Shown: positions 32,396-40,390 of the stretch, piece after piece
Position numbering within the stretch: position 1 is the stretch's first letter
Layout of the letters: the number at the start of each line of letters is the position of its first letter
DNA from: Flavobacterium fontis
GTDB taxonomy: Bacteria > Bacteroidota > Bacteroidia > Flavobacteriales > Flavobacteriaceae
Reading direction: 5' to 3'
NCBI RefSeq assembly: GCF_900129405.1
Contig: NZ_FQVQ01000002.1
Coordinates: 124,001-188,000, forward strand
DNA length: 64,000 nt
Position numbers and translations under genes: made by a program
Notes under the pieces: model-generated
What the model saw: the letters and a program-made list of their open reading frames with translations, nothing else
What the model was told of the DNA's origin: nothing
Database searches by the model: none

Positions 32396-34057
32396 TTATT
32401 TCAATACTTTGAGCGACTCTGTAGCATACGCATTGGTAGGATCCAAGGCTAAGGTTTTGTTTAACAACTCTTTGGCTTTAGCTTTGTCGCTGTTGGCGTA
32501 GAAGGAAGCCATGTTGTTGTAGGCTTCGGTTACCTTCGCTTTATTTTTTGTGATTTCCTCAGGTCCTTTTGCAGCTAAGGCATCCAAGTATTTTTGATAC
32601 GCCTCCGTCATAATATCGTCTTTGGTCATCACGCTGTTGATACGCGCTTTGTACAAATACGCCTCAGGATATTCGGGTTTGGCAGCAATCACATTGTCCA
32701 TCGCTTTGTCGGCATTGGTTAACGCGGGTAGGTCAATGGATTTGACATCTTTTCCACGATTTACCGTGTGCACACACAATCCATAGTAAATGTTGTCTTC
32801 AAAGAAATTTTTGGAGGTGGTATTCAAAATAGCCGCTTCAAATACACCGGCAGCTACCCCGTACAACTTTTGTCCAAAATAGGCTTTTCCGATTTCGTTT
32901 AACCCGTTGGCCAAATTCATATCCATTTCTACCGCTTTCTTCAAATGGGCCACCCCTTGAGCTAACAAGGTAGCATCTACCGTTTTACCATCGGCCCCAA
33001 TGGACTTTTTCACTTGCGCTAAGCCTAAGAAATAATAGTCGCCACCGATGATTTTGGTTGCTTTTCCAAGGAACTCCGTCAAGGCATTGATTGCTTCATC
33101 GGTATTGCCATTTTCGTAGGCAGCATACCCTAGGTAACGAAGAATACGTGGATTTACTTTATCCATTTTCTTCATCTCTAGCGCTTCTTTTTCCAATTCT
33201 TTGTACTCTTTGGCCAAGATTAAAAAGTCGGCATGACGCATACGGGAAGATAGCGAATAGTCGGTAAGACTCATGTACTTTTCGTAGTTGGACAACGCTT
33301 TGGCGATGTTTTCTTTATACGTTGCCGGTTTGTTGCTCGCCCATAAATAATAGGTTTCTGCCAATTCGCGGTACACGGGACCGTAGTTAGGATCGATGCT
33401 TACTACTTCGTCGTAGGCTTTCACCGCTTCGACATAGGCTTTGGCTCCTTTCAAAAGAACACCCAACTGCATTTTGGCACGAATCAAATTCTTATCCGTG
33501 TTGTACGCATCGCGATAAGATGAATAGGCATCGTTTTGATTTTTCAATCCATAATAGGCATCGCCCATGGCCAACTTTACATAGGCATCGTTGGGGTTCG
33601 CCAATTTAGCTTTTTCCAACACGGCAAGGGCAGCTTGATAATCGGGTTTGTCGGCATTCATATAAGCTTGCGCCACATAAATGTATTCTTCGACTTCTTT
33701 TTTGCGCATTCCTTGGGTAGCCAAGTCAAATTTTGCTTTGGCTGCGGCTGCATTTCCCGCTTCAAGATCCAACTGACCTAAACCGATGTTGTTGAATTTA
33801 CCTCCTTCAGCGGCGGTTAATCCTTTATCAAACGTAATTTTGGCAGAGTCTTCCACACTTTGTTTAAGGTATACATTTCCTAAAAGGAAAGCGGCTTTAC
33901 CGTCGGCGGGTTTGGACTTTATAATGGACTTTAAAATCGATTTTGCCTTATCATATTGTTCAGCATCAATAGCTTTCTTGGCCTGATCTAAGTCCTGCGC
34001 TTGTGTAATAGCAGTGGCAGCGAGAAAGGCTACGCTGAAAAATTTAATCGTGCTCAT
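32396..34057 (-). CDS. Tetratricopeptide repeat protein of the exb-ton operon
   Basis: A 553-residue exported protein. The signal peptide is MSTIKFFSVAFLAATAITQAQ. Tandem TPR helices follow over most of the length, for example LDQAKKAIDAEQYDKAKSILKSI, YVKLAMGDAYYGLKNQNDAYSSY and YVEAVKAYDEVVSIDPNYGPVYRELAETYYLWA, ending with AKELLNKTLALDPTNAYATES. TPR arrays act as protein-binding scaffolds, and a periplasmic location is expected. It is the last gene of the operon, 12 bases after the PstS-like gene. Its constant association with ExbB/ExbD/TonB in Flavobacteriaceae suggests a role with that complex, but this is inference. Confidence 0.9.
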   Translation of the reverse strand: MSTIKFFSVAFLAATAITQAQDLDQAKKAIDAEQYDKAKSILKSIIKSKPADGKAAFLLGNVYLKQSVEDSAKITFDKGLTAAEGGKFNNIGLGQLDLEAGNAAAAKAKFDLATQGMRKKEVEEYIYVAQAYMNADKPDYQAALAVLEKAKLANPNDAYVKLAMGDAYYGLKNQNDAYSSYRDAYNTDKNLIRAKMQLGVLLKGAKAYVEAVKAYDEVVSIDPNYGPVYRELAETYYLWASNKPATYKENIAKALSNYEKYMSLTDYSLSSRMRHADFLILAKEYKELEKEALEMKKMDKVNPRILRYLGYAAYENGNTDEAINALTEFLGKATKIIGGDYYFLGLAQVKKSIGADGKTVDATLLAQGVAHLKKAVEMDMNLANGLNEIGKAYFGQKLYGVAAGVFEAAILNTTSKNFFEDNIYYGLCVHTVNRGKDVKSIDLPALTNADKAMDNVIAAKPEYPEAYLYKARINSVMTKDDIMTEAYQKYLDALAAKGPEEITKNKAKVTEAYNNMASFYANSDKAKAKELLNKTLALDPTNAYATESLKVLK

Positions 34058-34069
34058 TGTTCTTTGTAT

Positions 34070-34996
34070 TTAAATTTTTGTTTTTTCAATTTGTTTTCGG
34101 GTGACGATCTTGCGACCGGGTTCCCGTATGGGGGCAATCCCTGATTTTAATACGATTCGTTGCCCTTTGTCGCCAGCGATGAAGGATGCAAATCCGATGC
34201 CGAGACCTTCATACCCTTGACAATTGATGATGTACAAAACACGTGCCAAAGGGTAAGCATTCGTTCCCAGAGCTTCTTGCGTGGGGTAGGCAATAGACCC
34301 GTTGGCTTGTTGCACCCCTAATGTTTTTACTTTTTCGACCCAAGGTTGTAAGGCGGCATTGGGTTGAAATAGCCAATTGCTTCCTACCAAACCAATCATT
34401 CCTTCATGCTCGGCTACATATTGAATCACGGCTTGGGTATTTTTTTGCGAATATACGCCTTCGGAGGGCAATTGCGTTATACCGGCTTTCTCCATCATAT
34501 ACCGTACAGTTCCCGAATTGGGATTGTCAAAAACGAGGCCTTTCAGCGTTTTATTTTTTCCTTGTAAAAATCCGAGGAGCGTTTCCAAATTCACTACCGT
34601 ATCAAGGGTTTTGACATTCCCAATCAAAGCCACACCATCGAGCGCAAACGGAGTCGTTCGGGGCACTATGCGTTGTGCTTTGAGAAATTTAGTTTCGTTG
34701 GCGTTTAGTTTTCGGGAGAGAATGGCTATGCCTGATTTGGCTTCCGATAACTTTTTGATTACGGAAACTTCTGATGAGGGTTCCAAGGTGAGCGTGGCTT
34801 CATACGTGGTTTGAAACACCAACTGTTGGTCTTCAACAATAGGCAACAACGACTCGTCAACCCATAAGGTGGCTTTCCCACGGAGAATGGTGTCTTTTTG
34901 GTTTTCGGAGGAATTGGGCTTACAAGAAATGAAAAACCCCAACGTTCCAAAAAACGCCACCATTACATACGGTAAGATTGCATAAACTCTTTTCAT
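34070..34996 (-). CDS. PstS-like phosphate-binding-type lipoprotein
   Basis: A 308-residue substrate-binding protein of the PstS type. The N-terminus MKRVYAILPYVMVAFFGTLG followed by FFISCKP looks like a lipoprotein signal with Cys25 as the lipidated residue. GKATLWVDESLLPIVEDQQ, GIAILSRKLNANE, PFALDGVALIGN, NPNSGTVRYMMEKAG and YPLARVLYIINCQGYEGLGIGFASFI match the two-lobed phosphate-binding fold. No Pst permease or ATPase is present, so it probably does not work in an ABC importer. It overlaps the preceding small gene by four bases within the exb-ton operon. The ligand and role are unknown. Confidence 0.85.
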   Translation of the reverse strand: MKRVYAILPYVMVAFFGTLGFFISCKPNSSENQKDTILRGKATLWVDESLLPIVEDQQLVFQTTYEATLTLEPSSEVSVIKKLSEAKSGIAILSRKLNANETKFLKAQRIVPRTTPFALDGVALIGNVKTLDTVVNLETLLGFLQGKNKTLKGLVFDNPNSGTVRYMMEKAGITQLPSEGVYSQKNTQAVIQYVAEHEGMIGLVGSNWLFQPNAALQPWVEKVKTLGVQQANGSIAYPTQEALGTNAYPLARVLYIINCQGYEGLGIGFASFIAGDKGQRIVLKSGIAPIREPGRKIVTRKQIEKTKI

Positions 34997-35235
34997 GACT
35001 CCTCAGTCGGTTCGGACGAATTAAAGAAACGCAGGAAACGAAAGAAGGCGTACACGATAAGTAGTCCTCCAAACATCAAGCGGTAATTGTCGTCCATGTT
35101 TAAGGGAATCTTCTTCCAGAAAATGATCATTAACCCTAATGTTAAATAAATCAAAAAAAACAAGATTCCCATAAATAGAAGAAATCGCTCTTTAAGCGAT
35201 TTCTTCTTGTATTGCATTACCCATTTCGAAAGCAT
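34993..35235 (-). CDS. Small two-helix membrane protein of the exb-ton operon
   Basis: An 80-residue protein with a basic start (QYKKKSLKERF) and two hydrophobic helices (about 19-40 and 52-67), ending in an acidic tail SSEPTEES. It is coupled on both sides: two bases after tonB and a four-base overlap with the PstS-like gene. An internal ATG at 35217 (MQYKKKSL) is an alternative start, with a 20-base gap. No family is recognised. Position and coupling suggest an accessory subunit of the energy-transducing complex. Confidence 0.75.
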   Translation of the reverse strand: MLSKWVMQYKKKSLKERFLLFMGILFFLIYLTLGLMIIFWKKIPLNMDDNYRLMFGGLLIVYAFFRFLRFFNSSEPTEES

Positions 35236-35237
35236 GC

Positions 35238-36044
35238 TTATTCTTCTGGGGTTTCAATTTTAATTGGAATTTGGTACGAACAACGAACGCGTTTTCCGTT
35301 TTGTTCCGCGGGTGTCCATTTTGGACTCTTACGCAACACACGCTCGGCTTCTTTCCCTGTTCCGTAACCGATATCGCGTAATACTTTGATGTCGGTAAGC
35401 GATCCGTCTTTCTCCACGACGAAAGAAACAAATACTTGTCCTTTTAATCCTGGCTCGTCGGGCGCTTGGTAATTGTTTTTAATGAAGTTGTAGAACTTCG
35501 CAATACCGCCAGGGAATTCAGGTTTTACTTCAATCCCTGCTGAGTTGTAGATGTTGTTGTCTTCTTCTACTACCTCTTGCTGTACAGGACCATTTCCTGG
35601 GGGTTCAACACGCAATTCCGCATTCGGATCCCCTTTGATATCCTCTTTCCCCAAGTTTTTATCCTTGATTTCTTCAATCTTCGGGGGTTCTTCGGTTACT
35701 TCTTCCGTTTTGGCCACTACCGGCTTCACAAATTTCACTTGATCCACTTTTGGAGGTGGTGGCGGTGGTGGCGGTAAGTTTTCTTTCGGTTTTTCCTCTT
35801 TGGGCGGCATTTTTACCGTGGTAATTTTAGTATCGATGGTAGCCGAATCGTCTTCAGTTGCTGAACTAATAAACTCAGCAATCTTGGGCGTGGCTACAGC
35901 AATAGAAAAAATCACTGCTCCGATGATAAAAGCGCGCAAGTTGGTATTTCCGTCTTTGATACGTAAATCGTAAGCACCATAACTCTTGTTACGTCCTTCG
36001 AAAACGATATCCAACCATTGTCTTTTTAATAAGTCAAGTTTCAT
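35238..36044 (-). CDS. tonB: Energy transducer TonB
   Basis: A 268-residue TonB. A cytoplasmic N-terminus with RNKSYGAYDLR, typical of Bacteroidota TonBs, is followed by one transmembrane helix (about 38-55). The periplasmic linker is rich in Pro, Lys and Glu, including a run of eight prolines (near 92-101). The C-terminal domain (about 165-268, VKPEFPGGIAKFYNFIKNNY ... GQVFVSFVVEKDGSL ... PKWTPAEQNGKRVR) contacts outer-membrane receptors. It transmits proton-motive force from ExbB/ExbD, whose genes lie directly upstream in the same operon. Confidence 0.95.
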   Translation of the reverse strand: MKLDLLKRQWLDIVFEGRNKSYGAYDLRIKDGNTNLRAFIIGAVIFSIAVATPKIAEFISSATEDDSATIDTKITTVKMPPKEEKPKENLPPPPPPPPKVDQVKFVKPVVAKTEEVTEEPPKIEEIKDKNLGKEDIKGDPNAELRVEPPGNGPVQQEVVEEDNNIYNSAGIEVKPEFPGGIAKFYNFIKNNYQAPDEPGLKGQVFVSFVVEKDGSLTDIKVLRDIGYGTGKEAERVLRKSPKWTPAEQNGKRVRCSYQIPIKIETPEE

Positions 36045-36072
36045 ACGTTATACTTTTGTACTACAAGAGTGG

Positions 36073-36639
36073 TTATTTTTTATTCAATTTATCAGCCAAC
36101 GCTTTTTCTTCCGGAGAAAAATCGTTTACAATCGCATAGGTAGGTACCGAGCAGATTGCCATTTCATCTAAGATATCCACCAAGTTGCGGTAGGTAGACT
36201 CTTTGGTTGGTTTGATAATCACAATCAACCCTTTGTCTTTGTTTCCAGTAACTTGTGGTACTGACTCAACACGCTTCAAGATTTCCTTACGGATACCTTC
36301 GCGACCGTGAGTAGTTTGGGTAGGCTTCCCTCCTGCTTCAGGAGATTCTAACAACCCGTGAAACCATTCAATTTTGTTGTCATCGCCCAAAATGATAGTC
36401 ATGGTGCGACGTTGGTCCACTTTAATATCTTTCTCTTTGGTTTTGTCCTCTTCTTTATCGGGCAATCCCAAATCCATCGCCTGTGGTTTTGACAAGGTGG
36501 TCGTCAACATAAAGAAGGTAATTAAAAGGAACGCCAAGTCCACCATAGCCGTTAAGTCTACTTTGGAGTTTTGTTTTTTACTGCGTACCTTACCACTCCC
36601 TTTTTTGCCGCCACCGTCGTTGGTATTTAATTCAGCCAT
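36073..36639 (-). CDS. exbD: Biopolymer transporter ExbD (second copy)
   Basis: A 188-residue stator protein. A basic cytoplasmic start (GSGKVRSKKQNSKVD) is followed by the single transmembrane helix DLTAMVDLAFLLITFFMLTTTL, whose aspartate in MVDLAFLL is the proton-binding residue. The periplasmic domain includes IIKPTKESTYRNLVDILDEMAICSVPTYAIVNDF, the dimerisation/TonB-contact part of the family. It follows the other exbD by 16 bases. The two differ in length and periplasmic sequence, so they may form mixed dimers in the ExbB pentamer. Confidence 0.95.
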   Translation of the reverse strand: MAELNTNDGGGKKGSGKVRSKKQNSKVDLTAMVDLAFLLITFFMLTTTLSKPQAMDLGLPDKEEDKTKEKDIKVDQRRTMTIILGDDNKIEWFHGLLESPEAGGKPTQTTHGREGIRKEILKRVESVPQVTGNKDKGLIVIIKPTKESTYRNLVDILDEMAICSVPTYAIVNDFSPEEKALADKLNKK

Positions 36640-36655
36640 TTCTTATGTATTGGGA

Positions 36656-37285
36656 TTAATAGTTTTTACCACGAAGACCCGTAACCAGATTGAAACTGTT
36701 TACTTTTTGTTTCTGAAGCTCATCCATCACTTGTTTAATACGTGGATATTGCTCTTCTGCATCGCCTTTGATTGCAAAATTCAACTGCTCGTTTTGCACG
36801 TCGATATTTGCTTGGCGTGACGTATAAATCCAGTCTCTCAACTGATTATTCTTATTATCATCAATCGTATCGTGTGGAATACCCGGTTGTACCCCTTGTT
36901 TATTACGATCCGATCCTTTCATAGCGATCAATTGTTTCAATCCTTCGATCGGAACACCAAATTCATCAATCAAGCTGAATTCTTGGATTTCGTTCTCTGT
37001 GAATTGAATACCATATTTAGCGCCCATTAACTCGAGGGTTTTTTTGCGAACTTCTTTCCCTTTGATTCCGTAAAACACTTTGTCTTTTCCACCGATGGTA
37101 ATGATGGCTAAGTTTTCTTCCGGTAACTTGGATTGTACCGTTGAATTAGGTGTTTCTACTTGAAGCGGTTCCGGGTTTTTAGCGGTAGCCGTAAGGATAA
37201 AGAATGTAAGCAAAAGGAACGCCACGTCACACATCGCCGTCATATCAATCGACGTTGCTTTTTTGGACATTTTTACTTTTGCCAT
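36656..37285 (-). CDS. exbD: Biopolymer transporter ExbD (first copy)
   Basis: A 209-residue ExbD. The start MAKVKMSKKATSIDMTAMCD leads into the single helix CDVAFLLLTFFILTATAKNP, with the essential aspartate in MCDVAFLLL. The periplasmic part is longer than in the second copy, with NNQLRDWIYTSRQANIDVQ and YPRIKQVMDELQKQKVNSFNLVTGLR at its end. It is located between exbB (35 bases upstream) and the second exbD (16 bases downstream). Confidence 0.95.
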   Translation of the reverse strand: MAKVKMSKKATSIDMTAMCDVAFLLLTFFILTATAKNPEPLQVETPNSTVQSKLPEENLAIITIGGKDKVFYGIKGKEVRKKTLELMGAKYGIQFTENEIQEFSLIDEFGVPIEGLKQLIAMKGSDRNKQGVQPGIPHDTIDDNKNNQLRDWIYTSRQANIDVQNEQLNFAIKGDAEEQYPRIKQVMDELQKQKVNSFNLVTGLRGKNY

Positions 37286-37320
37286 AATATCTCTTTTACT
37301 TTATTATAGGTTACCCTAAA

Positions 37321-38139
37321 TTATTTCAAGCTTCCTTTCATTTTACGGTACTGGTTTACGATAGCAGTACCTGCCTCATCGATAGAATACGTTAATGTAT
37401 CGATTTTTGACGTAAACAAGTTGTACGTTACAATAGAAAGCGCCGAAGTAGAAATCCCTGTTGCCGTGTTGATCAATGCTTCAGAGATACCGTTTGCCAA
37501 CATCGCTTGGTCAGGAGTACCTGCTGTTGCTAATGCCGCGAACGCTTTGATCATCCCCGTTACAGTTCCCAAAAGACCTGCTAAGGTTCCTAACGATACT
37601 AAAGTTGATAGGATGGTCATGTTTTTCTCTAACATTGGCATCTCTAAAGACGTAGCTTCTTCGATTTCTTTGTGGATCATCTCAGCTGCTTCTTCGCTTG
37701 AGAAACCTTCTTTTTTCACATCTTGGTATTTTACCAAAGCTGCACGAATTGCATTGGCTACAGATCCTTGTTGTTTGTCACAAGCCGCGATAGCGTCATC
37801 AATATTTCCTTGTGCGATGCTTGATTGTACATTACGTAAGTAGGCATCTAAATTACCTTTACCCGCTGCTTTTGTGATTACGAAGTAACGCTCAAATGAG
37901 AATACAATCACCATCAACAACAATCCCATCAATACGGGTACGATTGGTCCCCCTTTGTAAACCATTGCTAAGTAGTTTCCGGGTAGTGGATGCCCTTCAT
38001 TGGTTCCTCCTTCGAAGTTAGATCCCGCACCCATGATGAACTGCCATACAATCCATCCTACGAAAATACATAATACAATTACAATTGCGGAGAAATAGTT
38101 ACCTCCATTTGACCCTTTAGCGTTTTTTGCGTTTGCCAT
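37321..38139 (-). CDS. exbB: MotA/TolQ/ExbB proton channel family protein
   Basis: A 272-residue inner-membrane protein that forms the pentameric channel around ExbD. It has a first helix near 16-36, a second near 57-80 (GGPIVPVLMGLLLMVIVFSFERYFVI), the long cytoplasmic domain with QGNIDDAIAACDKQQGSVANAI, and the conserved C-terminal pair of helices (LSTLVSLGTLAGLLGTVTGMI and ISEALINTATGISTSALSIV). The N-terminal extension before the second helix is usual in Bacteroidota. It is the first gene of the operon exbB-exbD-exbD-tonB-small protein-PstS-like-TPR and has its own promoter. Confidence 0.95.
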   Translation of the reverse strand: MANAKNAKGSNGGNYFSAIVIVLCIFVGWIVWQFIMGAGSNFEGGTNEGHPLPGNYLAMVYKGGPIVPVLMGLLLMVIVFSFERYFVITKAAGKGNLDAYLRNVQSSIAQGNIDDAIAACDKQQGSVANAIRAALVKYQDVKKEGFSSEEAAEMIHKEIEEATSLEMPMLEKNMTILSTLVSLGTLAGLLGTVTGMIKAFAALATAGTPDQAMLANGISEALINTATGISTSALSIVTYNLFTSKIDTLTYSIDEAGTAIVNQYRKMKGSLK

Positions 38140-38205
38140 TTTTTTAAAAATTTTTAGTTTTTAATAATTTATAAGCTATTAGTTGTAAATAAACTTGAAT
38201 TGGAG

Positions 38206-38213
38206 CAAATTTA
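38206..38213 (-). promoter_or_regulatory. -7 box TAAATTTG of the exbB operon
   Basis: A perfect TANNTTTG on the minus strand, 67 bases upstream of the exbB start, giving an AT-rich leader of about 60 bases. No clear TTG is found at the standard spacing. Confidence 0.5.
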
Positions 38214-38515
38214 ATTTTTTACTTCAAAAAAAAAAACTTTTTTGGGCTTTTATAACATTCTACCAAATCGAGACAAAGAACCCCATAAACTTAAATAAAT
38301 AGAGGATTTTGCTAAGGATTTGACAATAATTACTTTAATTTTATTATTCGTAACATTCGCTTAACATTGTAAAAACGATGAATTACTGCCCTTTAGTATT
38401 TAAAAGAGGGAGAAAATGGAATTTAGGTTGGAAAAAATGCGAAAAATTCATCGATTTGCTTCTTTTCATGCATAAAAAAAAGGGTATCTTAGCCTAACAC
38501 TAAATTATTTGCACT
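38214..38515. other. AT-rich divergent intergenic region
   Basis: About 300 bases between the exbB promoter and the HerA-like gene. It contains A/T runs (eleven A near 38226-38236), a possible -7 box TATCTTAG at 38485-38492 for the plus-strand gene, and no ORF or stem that I can support. Confidence 0.5.
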
Positions 38516-40015
38516 ATGCCTTCAAAATCAGGTTTTTTAGAGACGATACAAAAGGGCTACACCTTTTCGGGCGCACAACTAGTACTTGGAGCCGCGCAAT
38601 GGGAAGGGACCGTCTTTCCCGAAACTCCCGTGGCACTTCCGTTGAAAACGATGAATCGTCATGGACTCATCGCAGGAGCCACCGGTACCGGAAAAACCAA
38701 AACAATTCAAGTTTTATCTGAGCAATTATCGGCCCAAGGAATACCGGTCGTCATGATGGATATTAAAGGGGATTTTTCAGGAATTGCGCAACCGGGTACC
38801 GAAGCACCTTTTATCACGGAGCGTCATACCAAAATTGGAATCCCTTACACACCCAACGCTTTCCCGGTAGAATTGATGACATTATCGGCCCAAGATGGCG
38901 TTCGACTACGGGCAACGATTTCGGAGTTTGGCCCCGTTTTGTTTTCGCGAATTTTGGAACTGAACGATACACAGGCGAGTGTGATGGCCGTACTCTTTAA
39001 ATATTGTGACGATCGGCAACTGCCGCTTTTGGATTTGAACGATTTAAAAAAAGTTTTACACTACATCACCGAAGAGGGCAAAGAAGACATTGCGGCTGAA
39101 TATGGAAAAATTGCCACCGCTACTACGGGAACAATTTTGCGGAAGATCATTGCCCTTGAACAACAAGGGGGTGATTTATTTTTTGGGGAATTGTCATTTG
39201 ACATTGAAGATTTTTTACGGGTTGATGAAAAGGGCCGCGGGTATGTCAATATTATTCGCTTGACCGATATTCAGGATAAACCCAAGTTATTTTCGACCTT
39301 TATGCTCAGTCTTTTGGCTGAAATCTATCAGAAAATGCCGGAACGTGGCGATATTGAACAACCCGAATTGATAGTGTTTATCGATGAAGCCCATTTGATT
39401 TTTGACCAAGCGAGTCAGGCGTTGCTCGACCAAATAGAGACGATCATAAAACTGATACGGTCGAAAGGCATCGGTATTTATTTTATTACGCAAAATCCGA
39501 TGGACATTCCCAAAGGAGTTTTGGCGCAATTGGGGTTAAAAATTCAACATGCTTTACGCGCCTTCACAGCCAACGATCGCAAGGCTATCAAAGAAACAGC
39601 AGCGAATTATCCTGAAAGCGATTTTTACGATACCGCTACCCTACTGACTTCGTTGGGGATAGGAGAAGCATTGGTTACGGCGCTTAATGAAAAAGGGATT
39701 CCTACTCCCTTAGCGTCCACCGTTCTTCGAGCGCCTGAGAGTCGTATGAATATTTTGGAGGAAGCCGAGATTGCGGCATTAAATGCGCAATCCAAACTGG
39801 TCAAAAAATACCAAGAAACCTTAGATCGGGAAAGCGCTTACGAAATCCTAAATCAAAAAATAACCGCTGCTGTGGAAGCGGCCCCTGCTCCTGAACCGGA
39901 AGCATCGTCTGGACCCACACTAGGCGAATCCATTGGGAAATCAGTCACCAAAGTGGTTACAAGTCCAAGTTTTATTCGAGGTGTTTTTGGCGTGTTAATG
40001 AAAATGTTTAAATAA
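38516..40015 (+). CDS. HerA-like (DUF853) P-loop ATPase
   Basis: A 499-residue ATPase of the HerA/FtsK-like superfamily, DUF853 branch. Walker A is AGATGTGKTKTIQ (about 53-65), with MMDIKGDFSGIAQPG after it. Walker B is LIVFIDEAHLIFDQA, followed by the sensor region SKGIGIYFITQNPMDIPKGVLAQLG and an arginine-finger-like ALRAFTANDRKAI. The C-terminus is a charged helix and a Pro/Ala/Glu linker, ending VFGVLMKMFK. The family is often linked to DNA or membrane-associated transport, but its role is unknown. The next gene begins directly after its stop codon. Confidence 0.88.
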   Translation: MPSKSGFLETIQKGYTFSGAQLVLGAAQWEGTVFPETPVALPLKTMNRHGLIAGATGTGKTKTIQVLSEQLSAQGIPVVMMDIKGDFSGIAQPGTEAPFITERHTKIGIPYTPNAFPVELMTLSAQDGVRLRATISEFGPVLFSRILELNDTQASVMAVLFKYCDDRQLPLLDLNDLKKVLHYITEEGKEDIAAEYGKIATATTGTILRKIIALEQQGGDLFFGELSFDIEDFLRVDEKGRGYVNIIRLTDIQDKPKLFSTFMLSLLAEIYQKMPERGDIEQPELIVFIDEAHLIFDQASQALLDQIETIIKLIRSKGIGIYFITQNPMDIPKGVLAQLGLKIQHALRAFTANDRKAIKETAANYPESDFYDTATLLTSLGIGEALVTALNEKGIPTPLASTVLRAPESRMNILEEAEIAALNAQSKLVKKYQETLDRESAYEILNQKITAAVEAAPAPEPEASSGPTLGESIGKSVTKVVTSPSFIRGVFGVLMKMFK

Positions 40016-40384
40016 ATGCGCGGCGGAATTACCCTACTTTTATTGCTCTTGTCCAATGTATTTATGACCTTGGCTTGGTATGGGCATTTGAAATTTAAAG
40101 AGTTGAAATGGTTTGAAAATGCTGGGATTTTTACGATTATCCTTTTGAGTTGGGGCTTGGCATTTTTTGAATATTGCTTTCAAGTTCCTGCCAATAAACT
40201 TGGCTATGAGGGCAATGGTGGGCCCTTTACACTGCTCCAATTGAAAGTGATGCAAGAAGTGATCACCTTGGTGGTTTTTGTATTGTTTTCGCTCCTGTTT
40301 TTCAAAAATGAGAGTTTGCGGTGGAATCATTTCGTAGGCTTTACTTTTTTGATTTTGGCCGTTTATTTCATTTTTAAAAAGTAA
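40016..40384 (+). CDS. DMT-superfamily DUF486 membrane protein
   Basis: A 122-residue membrane protein with four helices (about 1-18, 32-50, 67-90 and 102-120). The family signature is VFMTLAWYGHLKF near the start and EYCFQVPANKLGYEGNGGPFTLLQLKVMQEVITL in the middle. DUF486 proteins resemble half-size drug/metabolite transporters; the substrate is unknown. The ATG at 40016 immediately follows the previous stop, which indicates co-translation with the HerA-like gene. Confidence 0.9.
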   Translation: MRGGITLLLLLLSNVFMTLAWYGHLKFKELKWFENAGIFTIILLSWGLAFFEYCFQVPANKLGYEGNGGPFTLLQLKVMQEVITLVVFVLFSLLFFKNESLRWNHFVGFTFLILAVYFIFKK

Positions 40385-40390
40385 AACCAC

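Noticed and set aside
34070..34996. Assignment of the PstS-like gene as phosphate ABC importer component pstS
   Set aside because: No pstC, pstA or pstB is present and the gene is embedded in an exb-ton operon, so the symbol is withheld.
38220..38484. Possible small RNA or ORF in the exbB/HerA-like divergent gap
   Set aside because: Only A/T runs and a 19-codon ORF are visible; there is no terminator or stem to support a transcript.
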